A DNA stretch of 64,000 bases from NCBI GenBank assembly GCA_035048485.1, contig CM068590.1, forward strand, positions 8,607,329-8,671,328, given 5' to 3'. This DNA comes from Pteria penguin. Its lineage: Eukaryota; Mollusca; Bivalvia; Pterioida; Pteriidae. The translations under genes were made by a program, and so were the position numbers. Shown in pieces: positions 54,501 through 57,280 of this stretch. Each line of letters starts with the position of its first letter. The stretch's first letter is position 1. Under the pieces are notes generated by a model. It did no database searches. It was not told the origin of the DNA and saw only the letters and a program-made list of their open reading frames with translations.

Positions 54501-57280
54501 GATCATGATGTCACAGATATACAGTAACCATGCGAGTGATCTTGCTGTTACAAGTACACAGTACTTTGTCAGTGATCTTGCTGTCCCAAGTACACACTAC
54601 TATGTCAGTGATCTTGCTTTTACAAGTACACAGTATTATGTCAGTGATCTTGCTTTTACAGGTACATAGATGCTATGTCAGTGATCTTGCTGTTACAAGT
54701 ACACAATGGCTATGCCAGTGATCTTGCCGTTACAAATACTCAGTAGCTATGCCAGTGATCTTGCTGTTACAAGTACACAGTACCATGCCAGTGATCTTGC
54801 TGTTACAAGTACACAGTACTATGCCAGTGATCTTGCTTTTACAGGTACATAGAAGCTATGCAAGTGATCTTGCTGTTACAAGTACACAGTACTATGTCAG
54901 TGATCTTGCTGTTACAAGTACACAGTAGCTATGCCAATAATCTTGCTGTCACAAGTACACAGTACTATGCCAGTGATCTTGCTTTTACAGGTACACAGTA
55001 GCTATGCAAGTGATCTTGCTGTTACAAGTACACAGTACTATGTCAGTGATCTTGCTGTTATAAGTACACAGTACTATGTCAGTGATCTTGCTTTTACAGG
55101 TACATAGAAGCTATGCCAGTGATCTTGCTGTTACAAGTACACAGTAGCTTTGCCAGTGATCTTGCTGTTACAAGTATACAGTAGCTATGCCAATGATCTT
55201 ACTGTCACAAGTACACAGTGGTTATGCCAGTGATCTTGCTGTCACAAGTACACAGTAGCTATGCCAGTGATCTTGCTGTTACAAGTACACAGCAGCTATG
55301 CCCGTGATCTTGCTGTTACAAGTTCACAGTACTATGCCAGTGAGCTTGCTGTCACACATACACAGTAGCTATGTCAGTGATTTTGCTGTCACACATACAT
55401 AATAGCTATGCCAGTGATCTTCCCGTTACAAATAAACAGTAGCTAGTTTTCTTGCTGTCACATTAGCTATGTCAGTAGCTATGTCAGTTATATTGCTGTC
55501 ATAGATACACAGTAACTATGCCAGTGATTTTGCTGTCACAAGTACACAGTACTATGCCAGTGATCTTGCTTTTACAGGTACACAGTAGCTATGCCAGTGA
55601 TCTTGCTGTTACAAGTACACAGTACTATGTCAGTGATCTTGCTGTAATAAGTACACAGTACTATGTCAGTGATCTTGCTTTTACAGGTACATAGAAGCTA
55701 TGCCAGTGATCTTGCTGTTACAAGTACACAGTAGCTATGCCAGTGATCTTGCTGTTACAAGTATACAGTAGCTATGCCAATGATCTTACTGTCACAAGTA
55801 CACAGTGGCTATGCCAGTGATCTTGCTGTCACAAGTACACAGTAGCTATGCCAGTGATCTTGCTGTTACAAGTTCACAGTACTATGCCAATGATCTTGCT
55901 GTCACACATACACAGTAGCTATGTCAGTGATTTTGCTGTCACACATACATAGTAGCTATGCCAGTGATCTTCCCGTTACAAATAAACAGTAGCTAGTTTT
56001 CTTGCTGTCACATTAGCTATGTCAGTAGCTATGTTAGTTATATTGCTGTCATAGATACACAGTAACTATGCCAGTGATTTTGCTGTCACTGGTACACAGT
56101 AGCTGTTAGTGATATTGCTTTCACAGGTACACAGAAGCTATGCCAGTGATCTTGCCGTTATAAGTACACAGTGGCCAGTTATCGTGCTTTCACATGTACA
56201 CAGTAGCTATGTCAGTTATATAGTTGTCACATATATACAGTAACTATGCCAGTGATCTTGCTGTCACTGGTACACAGTAGCTTTGTAAGTTATATTGCTG
56301 TCACAGTTACACAGTAGCTATGCCAATGATCTTGCTATCACATGTACACAGTAGCTATGTCAGTTATATTGTTGTCACATATATACAGTAACTATGTCAG
56401 TGATCTTGCTGTCACTGGTACACAGTAGCTTTGTAAGTTATATTGCTGTCATAGTTACACAGTAGCTATGCCAATGATCTTGCTATCACAGGTACATAGT
56501 AGCTATGCCAGTGATTTTGCTGTCGTAAGTACACAGTAGCTATGCCTATGATCTTGCTGTCACAGGTACACAGTAGCTATGTCAGTTATATTGCTGTCAC
56601 AGGTACACATTAGCTATACCAGCGAATCGATGGTATCATTCAGTGATTTTGTTGGCACAAGTATACGCTAGCCTGTGATTTTGGTCTTACAAGTACACAT
56701 CAGCTATGCCAATTATATTGACCTTACAAGTAAACAATATATCTATATAATGTATGGATGTTTACGGCTCCACAATAACAACGCAAGAAAATGGATGCCT
56801 CACGGTTTAACAATAAATACGTCAGAAATTGATATTTCTAGGTTTCAAAATAACTACGCCAGAAATGGATATTTCATGATTTCACAATAACTACGTCAGA
56901 AATGGATGTTTCACGGCTTCACAATAATTACGCCAGAAATGGACTTTTCACGGCACCACAGCGGCTAACAACCCCCCCCCCCCCCTCTTTACATGTTTCA
57001 CCACACATTATTGACGAATAATTCTACCTTCAGCCTTTTTTAGATTTACAAGAAAAAAAAAAAAGAAATAATAGTAAAACATTAATAGTGATAACCATAC
57101 AAAGACATCATTGTACGTTTACCTTTGAAGCGACATATCATAAATCCTGGAGATATTCCACTTATCTTTACGTTGTATATTCTGCATTCTTTCCAAGGCC
57201 TGAGTCAATTCTTTTAAGAACTTGTCCGCCGATTGGTTTAATTCTTGGTCCATATTGCGTGCAGAGTTTATATCCCCCAT
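8745..57280 (-). CDS. Long coiled-coil protein, 18 coding exons, 1,012 aa, family not recognised
   Basis: The coding exons are 57280-57123, 51815-51626, 51374-50697, 47900-47838, 46155-45980, 45002-44840, 44365-44201, 42909-42784, 41135-40984, 40849-40744, 38783-38625, 33443-33342, 30447-30265, 23087-22962, 16671-16540, 14960-14746, 10130-10064 and 8822-8745. All introns are GT-AG, all phases join, and the total is 3,039 nt. The start ATG has an in-frame TAA directly before it. Domains: residues 1-52, short helical N-terminus; about 53-350, disordered and rich in Arg/Ser/Pro (RSRSPSRSKSP, many SP sites that proline-directed kinases could use); about 385-955, heptad-rich Glu/Lys/Leu/Gln coiled coil with a break near 808-849; about 956-1012, basic tail. 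There is no signal peptide or membrane segment. A cytoskeletal or centrosome/cilium scaffold is the plausible role, but that is inference from architecture. Extra small phase-compatible exons cannot be excluded. Confidence 0.85.
9110..9372. repeat. ~32-bp tandem repeat, about 8 units (intron 17)
   Basis: Units carry the words GTGACAAGTCATGTCTTGC and TGCCATAGTGCAG. The copies are diverged (CTTGCTGCCAT, CTCGCAGCCAT, CTTGCAGTTAT). It directly precedes the SINE at about 9400. Confidence 0.85.
9400..9610 (+). mobile_element. tRNA-derived SINE fragment, family A, copy 1
   Basis: A B-box-like word, GTCCTGGGTTTGACTCC (about 9449-9465), is followed by CACACCAGTGTCTTATC, TTTCAGATGAGAC, GTCACAGTAGGCATGG and GGTGGGTCTGTTGCAAA. 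The same series of blocks occurs in reverse orientation at 12595-12755. Two independent copies with the same order define a dispersed element. The A-box half is weak. Confidence 0.75.
9611..10063. other. Intron 17 unique sequence
   Basis: AT-rich intronic sequence between the SINE and exon 17. I see no gene, array or structured element in it. Confidence 0.6.
10064..10130 (-). CDS. Coiled-coil gene, coding exon 17
   Basis: 67 nt; acceptor GCATTTTCAG, donor CTG|GTATGT. The AA of exon 16 plus T makes Asn, then FSLENDGYTASGRSRTPTTA and AL. The frame is open and the phase (1 then 0) fits both neighbours. The segment is polar and probably disordered. Confidence 0.75.
10131..10927. other. Intron 16, unique part
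   Basis: AT-rich sequence with a short pyrimidine-rich patch near 10290-10320. The short open frames here have no coding character. Nothing else is identifiable. Confidence 0.55.
10928..11250 (+). repeat. Left arm of a large imperfect inverted repeat
   Basis: The block from TATATATCGTCCAAAAACAC through TTCGCCGTAATGACGCAAGC to ATCACACTTCATCGG matches, in reverse complement, 12085-12205. After an extra segment of about 150 bases (roughly 11060-11210) the match resumes with GGGAACTTTTCCAGATATG and AGACCATGTGA. The core CGCCGTxATGACGCAAGCCG is almost identical between arms. Confidence 0.8.
12040..12205 (-). repeat. Right arm of the large imperfect inverted repeat
   Basis: Read on the minus strand it gives ATATATTGCCCTAAAACACG, TTCGCCGTGATGACGCAAGC, TACAATCGCACTTCATGGG and AGACCACGTGAC, in the same order as the left arm. 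The arms are separated by about 0.8 kb of CpG-containing unique sequence. This could be two opposed copies of one dispersed repeat or the ends of a single foldback-type element. Confidence 0.8.
12595..12757 (-). mobile_element. tRNA-derived SINE fragment, family A, copy 2
   Basis: On the minus strand it reads GGGGTCCTGGGTTCTACTCC (B-box-like), then GGGCACACCGGTGTGCTG, CTTTCAGATGAGAC, GTCACAGTAGGTGTGG and GGTGGGTCCGTTGCAAA, collinear with copy 1 at 9400-9610. Its tRNA-like head runs straight into the first unit of the 41-bp minisatellite at about 12745 (AGTGGATCCTTGGCTAATG is shared by both). Confidence 0.78.
12745..14665. repeat. 41-bp minisatellite, about 47 units (intron 16)
   Basis: The unit words are ATGGAGCCTTGGCTAATGA, AGGCTTTGATGATAG and TAACGTA. 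A variant class carries TAGTGGATCCTTGGCTAATG. A block of about 538 bp (13 units) is duplicated: the marker GGGTAACGAAAGCTTCAATG occurs at about 13538 and again at 14076, with the odd TCCTAAAAATGGC unit following in both. A related marker occurs near 12840. The array stops about 80 bases from the exon 16 donor. Confidence 0.95.
14746..14960 (-). CDS. Coiled-coil gene, coding exon 16
   Basis: 215 nt; acceptor CGTATTTTAG, donor AA|GTAAGT. It encodes EHRQELYRLQDTIRKQEDEL and CQLRAERKLFLRPELENTMD, then RVERTIVNELNEEVRRNAGI and IGIPAKKIDPR. The stretch from FLRPELENT to IGIPAKK looks like a conserved C-terminal motif and is the best probe for finding homologues. Without splicing the frame stops at once (AAG TAA), which supports the donor. 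Confidence 0.9.
15150..15930. repeat. Dispersed AGGTCA / GGTCACAGTGACC repeat, two to three partial copies
   Basis: Blocks containing ATCATAGAGGTCAAAGGTCA, a run of GTCAAAGTCA-like words, GTGACCTA, TTTTGGTACATGACACAT and CCATGATGCATCCA occur near 15170-15340, 15470-15570 and 15780-15930. A second pair, GTCATGAGGAATAAAAAATA and TTAGGGGTGGGGATCTGAAC, occurs at 15575-15630 and 15712-15770. These are nested copies of a dispersed repeat of a type common in molluscs. The AGGTCA words resemble nuclear-receptor half-sites, but here they are simply part of the repeat. Confidence 0.7.
15985..16355 (+). mobile_element. SINE (family A relative) preceded by ~51-bp tandem repeats
   Basis: From about 15985, two and a half units of roughly 51 bp (GGGCATC..., GAGCTGACC, CATTCTGACTG) lead into a B-box-like GAGGTCCCAGGTTCGACTTC at about 16120. 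This is followed by GGGTACACCGG, GAGGTCCCGTGGCATGC, TAGGTGTGGCACATTAAGG and CCTTCGGGCAG, ending in a short (AATC)n tail at about 16343. The block order GGTTC..., GGGYACACCGG, GGTCCCGTG, TAGGTGTGGC matches the copies at 9400 and 12595. Confidence 0.7.
16540..16671 (-). CDS. Coiled-coil gene, coding exon 15
   Basis: 132 nt, 44 codons, phase 0; acceptor CTTTTGTTACAG, donor CAA|GTAAGT. It encodes ELEDQRLQNKQAVHEKMVAV, ARAKEQVRHEMLSEFDKVKE and KLKQ. The coiled coil resumes after the exon-14 insert. Confidence 0.9.
16672..18050. other. Intron 14, unique part
   Basis: AT-rich intron sequence with a small TATATT-rich tract at 17625-17655. The short open frames have no coding character. Confidence 0.6.
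18055..19490. repeat. 26-bp minisatellite, about 55 units, with 52-bp dimers (intron 14)
   Basis: The basic unit is GGTACATTTACAAATGTGGG plus TAGATA. In 18366-18790 it alternates strictly as a 52-bp dimer, with AAATGTGGTTAGATA then AAAAACGTGGAGCATATA, about eight times and almost without change. The flanks hold GGGGCAGACA and CGCGCGTAGATA variants. The edges are more diverged than the centre. Confidence 0.95.
19500..20050. repeat. 33-bp minisatellite, about 16 units (intron 14)
   Basis: The unit words are GTGCCACTACGATTGATTAT and GATTACCCGGACT. It starts right where the 26-bp array ends (near 19495). The period is a multiple of three, so three overlapping open frames of 140-180 codons appear on both strands. 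I treat these as non-coding. Confidence 0.95.
20390..20722. repeat. 33-bp minisatellite, about 10 units (intron 14)
   Basis: The unit words are CATCTGCCTGTCGCAAACAG and ATAAGGCATGTCA. Although it has the same period as the array 350 bases away, the sequence is unrelated. Open frames on both strands follow from the period. Confidence 0.95.
20723..21350. other. Intron 14, unique spacer between arrays
   Basis: AT-rich sequence with a C9 run at 20750. No gene or element is recognised. Confidence 0.55.
21350..21500. repeat. Compound microsatellite (GT)n (GA)n ... (AT)n
   Basis: A short GT run at about 21352-21367 and a GA run at about 21370-21393 are followed, after 35 bases, by a pure AT run of about 72 bases (21428-21500). 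This is simple sequence repeat, probably highly variable in length. Confidence 0.95.
21785..22960. repeat. 27-bp minisatellite, about 43 units, touching the exon 14 donor
   Basis: The unit is ACTGACTGGGCATTACACAC plus AGGCACC, with ACAGACAGG, GACAGG and ACACATGC variants. On the transcribed strand each unit contains GTAATGCCCAGTCAG. The exon 14 donor context is GTAATATGCC followed by GTAGTGCCCAGTC, so the array looks grown from sequence next to the splice site. Open frames on both strands are a by-product of the 27-bp period. Confidence 0.95.
22962..23087 (-). CDS. Coiled-coil gene, coding exon 14 (non-coil insert)
   Basis: 126 nt, 42 codons, phase 0 at both ends; acceptor ATTGACCTCAG, donor CAACAG|GTAATA. 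It reads VVIEWNSITDIEECVLKLQP, GNMDLDYDQLRGIRNRFSTC and QQ, and lacks heptads, so it would break or hinge the coiled coil. It is supported by phase match, clean splice sites and non-random composition. The 27-bp array begins almost at the donor. It could be a cassette exon. Confidence 0.72.
23088..25365. other. Intron 13, unique part
   Basis: About 2.3 kb of AT-rich sequence upstream of exon 14. Several open frames of 60-110 codons occur on both strands, but they lack consistent composition, splice context or recognisable motifs. I found no further exon that I could support here. Confidence 0.5.
25370..26175. repeat. 44-bp minisatellite, about 18 units (intron 13)
   Basis: The unit words are CAAGCCAGTCACCCGAAACA, GCGCCTAATCACCACC and TACTGTAA. 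Copies are noticeably diverged (GAAGCATCGCC, CAAAACTGC variants), suggesting an older array than most in the window. Confidence 0.92.
26345..28230. repeat. 56-bp minisatellite, about 34 units (intron 13)
   Basis: The unit words are ATGACTAGGGATGTGTGTAT, ACCCCTACAGCTAGGGACG and TGCATGTAGCTAGGTAC. A central subfamily (about 26690-27190) has TACCACTACAGATAGGGACG and GTTGCTACGTAC instead, so subfamilies occupy contiguous blocks. Confidence 0.95.
28370..28645. repeat. Short ~28-bp array related to the adjacent 56-bp array
   Basis: Units read GTGTGTATCCCTATAGCTAG plus GGACG. This is one half of the 56-bp unit next door (GTGTATACCCCTACAGCTAGG) with substitutions. It is separated by about 140 bases of decayed or unique sequence. 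Confidence 0.85.
28646..29785. other. Intron 13, unique part
   Basis: AT-rich intron sequence. The open frames around 29110-29350 and 29470-29670 have low-complexity composition and no splice support. A GGAGACAACTCTG word on the minus strand at about 28675 is a fragment type seen in molluscan dispersed repeats. Confidence 0.5.
29790..30082. repeat. 25-bp minisatellite, about 12 units (intron 13)
   Basis: The unit is GGTCTGGGTTTGGTTCAGAT plus CAGAA, with edge copies diverged. It lies about 185 bases beyond the exon 13 donor. Confidence 0.93.
30265..30447 (-). CDS. Coiled-coil gene, coding exon 13
   Basis: 183 nt, 61 codons, phase 0; acceptor TTGGTATTGAAG (weak pyrimidine tract), donor AAG|GTAGGT. 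It encodes VEEALNEEKQKLMADREWTV, RREREQMQQESRLHFKDMAN and ELEHEKKQKERLTEQINQTN plus K, the most charged part of the coiled coil. Confidence 0.88.
30640..31937. repeat. 37-bp minisatellite, about 35 units (intron 12)
   Basis: The unit words are CATGACGTATGATGCCATAC and ATAAGGAAACTGATCAT. Variant units (ATACGAAGGG then GTATCATGCC then GACTTATGATG then AAGAAAACTTATC) occur in the same order at 31001 and 31667. The offset is 666 bp, exactly 18 units, so the array grew partly by duplication of a large block. Confidence 0.95.
31938..32734. other. Intron 12, unique spacer
   Basis: AT-rich sequence between two arrays. Near 32310-32370, TTAACCACTGGTTATAGCTT and AACCAGTGGTTAAAG form a small inverted repeat. 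No gene is seen. Confidence 0.55.
32735..33341. repeat. 45-bp minisatellite seeded by the exon 12 splice donor
   Basis: Units carry TTTGCCATGACATTGCACAC, TTAAATTTAGC and TTGATTGTACACTC. A second class reads CATTGCTCACTTACTTTTTG then CTGGACTGAACACTC, which is the reverse complement of the exon 12 end plus its donor. Perfect GTAAGT hexamers (minus strand) occur at 33289-33294, 33109-33114, 32947-32952 and 32765-32770, besides the real one at 33336-33341. Confidence 0.92.
33342..33443 (-). CDS. Coiled-coil gene, coding exon 12, abutting a minisatellite
   Basis: 102 nt, 34 codons, phase 0; acceptor TCTCTTACAG, donor AAAAA|GTAAGT at 33341-33336. It encodes KKDEEIAGLLDLIKKLETER and DLITKSVQYEVQQK. 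The exon end and its donor form the first copy of the 45-bp array that continues directly into the intron, so near-identical donor copies follow. Confidence 0.88.
33444..36090. other. Intron 11, right-hand part: AT-rich sequence with diverged repeats
   Basis: This 2.6 kb is very AT-rich. It holds about four units of roughly 27 bp (TCACTAAATTTGC...) at 34085-34195. A dispersed-repeat fragment with AAGGTCACTAGGTCA lies near 34510. Three ~180-bp copies are listed separately at 35150-35600. No exon is evident. Confidence 0.6.
35150..35605. repeat. Three tandem ~180-bp diverged repeats
   Basis: The series GTTTCATGAAAAAC, AAAGTTATC, TTCCATAGCATCTTATCAT, AAAATAAAATCAAAGTCCCA, TAACTCTGTAA and AGAATTTGCTCA recurs three times, starting near 35155, 35325 and 35485. 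The words resemble a common lophotrochozoan dispersed repeat. Confidence 0.8.
36095..38215. repeat. 24-bp minisatellite, close to 90 units (intron 11)
   Basis: The unit is GATATGGTTTGGATGTTGGG plus AGAT, interspersed with shortened units (GATATGATTTGGAT) and a TGTGGTTTGGAGGATGCTGG variant. The plus strand has almost no C. Since 24 is a multiple of three, open frames of 470-708 codons appear on the minus strand in overlapping frames. Overlap in several frames marks them as artefacts. Confidence 0.96.
38625..38783 (-). CDS. Coiled-coil gene, coding exon 11
   Basis: 159 nt, 53 codons, phase 0; acceptor AATCTAACAG, donor AAG|GTAACA. It encodes DTAMVQLRENLFLDKQNALE, ELRQSLEKTRRTESTKSEDK and LLQTMTEHKGVVK. 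Confidence 0.9.
38784..39440. other. Intron 10, right end near exon 11
   Basis: Unique AT-rich intron sequence between exon 11 and the 31-bp array. No feature is recognised. Confidence 0.55.
39445..40400. repeat. ~31-bp minisatellite, about 31 units (intron 10)
   Basis: The unit words are ACACAGACAGACATAATGAT and CAACAGGGAAC, with TTGATACACAGGGG variants in the left half. Units vary in length by a few bases. Cys/Val-rich minus-strand frames here are artefacts of the repeat. Confidence 0.93.
40744..40849 (-). CDS. Coiled-coil gene, coding exon 10
   Basis: 106 nt; acceptor TTATTTAG, donor ATG|GTATAT. It encodes ERIHDLEEKFKQERSGKDGL and MGDHKRSLQSLRKEM after the G that completes Arg. The intron separating it from exon 9 is only 134 bp and repeat-free. 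Confidence 0.9.
40984..41135 (-). CDS. Coiled-coil gene, coding exon 9
   Basis: 152 nt; acceptor TTGTTCTTAG, donor CAG|GTAGGG. It encodes ETTKRWSRGEFEKCYGREVE and KLRVESDELLSKLRKVQNEA, then NTSANENKIL plus AG. The pogo-like element at 41187-42147 ends only about 50 bases upstream of this exon's acceptor, without disturbing it. Confidence 0.9.
41187..42147. mobile_element. Non-autonomous pogo/Tigger-like DNA element, 961 bp
   Basis: The left end is TA|CAGTCAAACCTCGAGATC; the right end, in reverse complement, is TA|CAGTGAAACTTAATATGT. Both are flanked by TA, the target duplication of Tc1/mariner/pogo elements. Inside both ends are degenerate GAGATATC/AAGATATC steps (GAGATATCAGTAAGTTCGAG; AAGATATCAGTGTTCAAC). 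CAGTNAAACCTCG-type ends are characteristic of the pogo/Tigger group. There is no transposase frame, so it is a MITE-like deletion derivative. It sits in intron 8. Confidence 0.75.
42784..42909 (-). CDS. Coiled-coil gene, coding exon 8
   Basis: 126 nt, 42 codons, phase 0 at both ends; acceptor TTTTCAAACAG, donor CAG|GTGAGA. It encodes EVENLTAQMEETKSPQSELL followed by ERIKILEQQNSKLMADKEQI and SQ, coiled coil throughout. Confidence 0.92.
43030..44095. repeat. 32-bp minisatellite, about 33 units (intron 7)
   Basis: The unit words are GTGAGACTATAACCAATAAG and AAGTATAATACT. A marker series (GAGACTACC[TG]TATAACC, then GATCTTGTGAGAC, then AACCTATAAAAAGTA, then GTGACACTATAACC) occurs at 43431 and again at 43788. 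That offset of 357 bp indicates an 11-unit block duplication. Confidence 0.95.
44201..44365 (-). CDS. Coiled-coil gene, coding exon 7
   Basis: 165 nt, 55 codons, phase 0 at both ends; acceptor CTTTCATCAG, donor GAT|GTAAGT. It encodes TEALVQENESLKHRLRQVDG, LELERDELVRQLELAKEDLF and NEQKHARNRIEELKD, a strong leucine heptad coiled coil. The 32-bp intron array begins about 105 bases after the donor. Confidence 0.93.
44840..45002 (-). CDS. Coiled-coil gene, coding exon 6
   Basis: 163 nt; acceptor TTTCTTTAG, donor CAG|GTAAAT. It encodes TQLMLTEFKRDNTMKDLERM, KEDLLRKKRQLMGCEDQLRF and RQGEMRETTNMDDQ, with a clear coiled-coil pattern. Confidence 0.9.
45117..45162. repeat. (GAAA)n microsatellite
   Basis: AAGAAAGAAAGAAAGAAAG is followed by an interrupted A/G-rich tract, in intron 5. 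Confidence 0.9.
45437..45605 (+). mobile_element. tRNA-derived SINE (different type)
   Basis: There is a good A box in TTGGTGTAGTGGTTAAGCAC and a B box in GATCTGGATTCAATTCC, spaced as in a tRNA. The body runs through TAAGAGGTTGGTAATACC and ends AAAGCGACGTAAAACACTAA with an (AACC/AATC)-like tail. A CGACGTNAAACA 3' end is typical of molluscan SINEs. No intact tRNA can be folded from it, so it is not a functional tRNA gene. Confidence 0.8.
45980..46155 (-). CDS. Coiled-coil gene, coding exon 5
   Basis: 176 nt, acceptor TATTTTTAG, donor AG|GTCAGT. It reads SPSHLDLAYCKSKPQKYTEV, then a Lys/Glu-rich link, then IDLRTAQKQLKEVKALMEDA, where the heptad pattern starts. The terminal AG is completed to Arg by the G of exon 6. 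Confidence 0.9.
46156..47837. other. Intron 4, mostly unique
   Basis: AT-rich intron sequence with the small tandem repeat at 46735-46860 listed separately. An AGATGGCGCCGGAGGAGG word at 47011 resembles a YY1-type promoter motif but has no gene attached to it on the plus strand. Confidence 0.5.
46735..46860. repeat. ~52-bp tandem triplication (intron 4)
   Basis: ATCAATTTGGTAGCCGTAA, (T)ATTACTACAGTATGAACC and ATTAACCACTGAT are repeated about two and a half times with very high identity, consistent with a recent local duplication. Confidence 0.9.
47838..47900 (-). CDS. Coiled-coil gene, coding exon 4 (21 codons)
   Basis: A 63-nt phase-0 exon reading SVSFQEDFPDHSNDRYTDGR plus K, with acceptor TTTTTGTCAG and donor AAG|GTTAGA. 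Because both ends are phase 0 it could be skipped without a frameshift. It is short but has clean splice sites and fits between exons 3 and 5. Confidence 0.65.
48244..49335. mobile_element. Putative TIR element, ~1.09 kb (intron 3)
   Basis: The left end GGAGAAATCTTGCCACTCTC (48244-48263) is a perfect 20-base inverted match to 49316-49335. Further in, ATTTGCATAAAT is also shared, after about 35 extra bases on the left arm. Inside, two related segments (about 48975-49085 and 49195-49280) share CCCGGA and ATTTTGTATGRAAGT words. No transposase frame is seen. I could not identify a clear target-site duplication. Confidence 0.7.
49445..50000. repeat. ~56-bp minisatellite, about 10 units (intron 3)
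   Basis: The unit words are GCCGTGATGTCAGAGTCATG, ATATTATGAAGTGACACC and TGCCGACCGGTCACGCCC. Copies are diverged and more GC-rich than the surroundings, with many CpG sites. Confidence 0.9.
50399..50455. repeat. Poly-T tract
   Basis: Runs of T up to 18 bases (50400-50417), then shorter ones. On the transcribed strand this is poly-A. It is low-complexity intron sequence about 250 bases beyond the exon 3 donor; another A-run lies at 50660-50680. Confidence 0.85.
50697..51374 (-). CDS. Coiled-coil gene, coding exon 3 (disordered Arg/Ser/Pro-rich region)
   Basis: 678 nt, 226 codons, phase 0 at both ends; acceptor CATTTTAG, donor TTG|GTAAGT. It opens STSFEDLSLTSLPPGCPPP and continues with RSRSPSRSKSP, SPEIQAYERSK, KSLERSRSP and SISPIFNGRGSPRSSDL. 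There are many SP dipeptides and RS/SR pairs and almost no hydrophobic clusters, so it is predicted to be disordered and a good phosphorylation target. It is the longest exon of this gene. Confidence 0.9.
51626..51815 (-). CDS. Coiled-coil gene, coding exon 2
   Basis: Acceptor TTTCATCAG, donor AGG|GTAGGG, 190 nt. It encodes a highly charged stretch (SSERRSLQKNFDRRQHH ... DTERDRRTQSMSPRRDKSP) that begins the Arg/Ser/Pro-rich region. The exon ends in phase 0. It is separated from exon 3 by a short intron of 251 bp that carries no repeat array. Confidence 0.85.
52040..53640. repeat. 93-bp tandem array, about 17 units, near-identical (intron 1)
   Basis: The unit words are CAGAACTATATCACACATAC, GGACATTAAGAGAGTATATA, GTGTCAAGTATATGTAACAC, TGATCTAGATCCTAGTGG and TAGGATATTGTGGCA. 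Units differ at only a few sites (TATATC/TATGTC, CCTAGTGG/TCTAGTGG, TGGCAGG/TGGTAGG). 93 is a multiple of three, so both strands are open over nearly the whole array (595 codons on the minus strand). I treat this as non-coding because it lies inside an intron and is open on both strands. Confidence 0.95.
53805..54050. repeat. ~29-bp degenerate tandem repeat, about 8 units
   Basis: Units share GGACAAAAAGTGCCATATTG plus CYCTCTGCT. The copies are well diverged. It follows the 93-bp array by about 160 bases in intron 1. Confidence 0.85.
54485..56965. repeat. 37-bp minisatellite, about 65 units, two subfamilies (intron 1)
   Basis: The main unit words are TATGCCAGTGATCTTGCTGT and TACAAGTACACAGTAGC. 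A complex block (AGCTAGTTTTCTTGCTGTCA then ATTAGCTATGTCAGTAGC then TCATAGATACACAGTAAC) recurs at 55441 and 55991, a 550-bp offset of about 15 units. From about 56740 to 56965 a second class (AACTACGCCAGAAATGGATA, TTTCACGGCTTCACAAT) keeps the 37-bp period and aligns at CTAYGCCAG and CACA. It looks like an ancient diverged edge of the same array. Confidence 0.92.
57123..57280 (-). CDS. Coiled-coil gene, coding exon 1 (start codon)
   Basis: Starts MGDINSARNMDQELNQSADK; the ATG is at 57280-57278 and an in-frame TAA immediately precedes it. The exon gives 52 codons plus AG and ends at CTTCAAAG followed by GTAAACG. The AG joins the A at the start of exon 2 to make Arg, then SSERRS, so the junction is in frame. 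The segment FLKELTQALERMQNIQRKD is likely helical. Confidence 0.8.
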
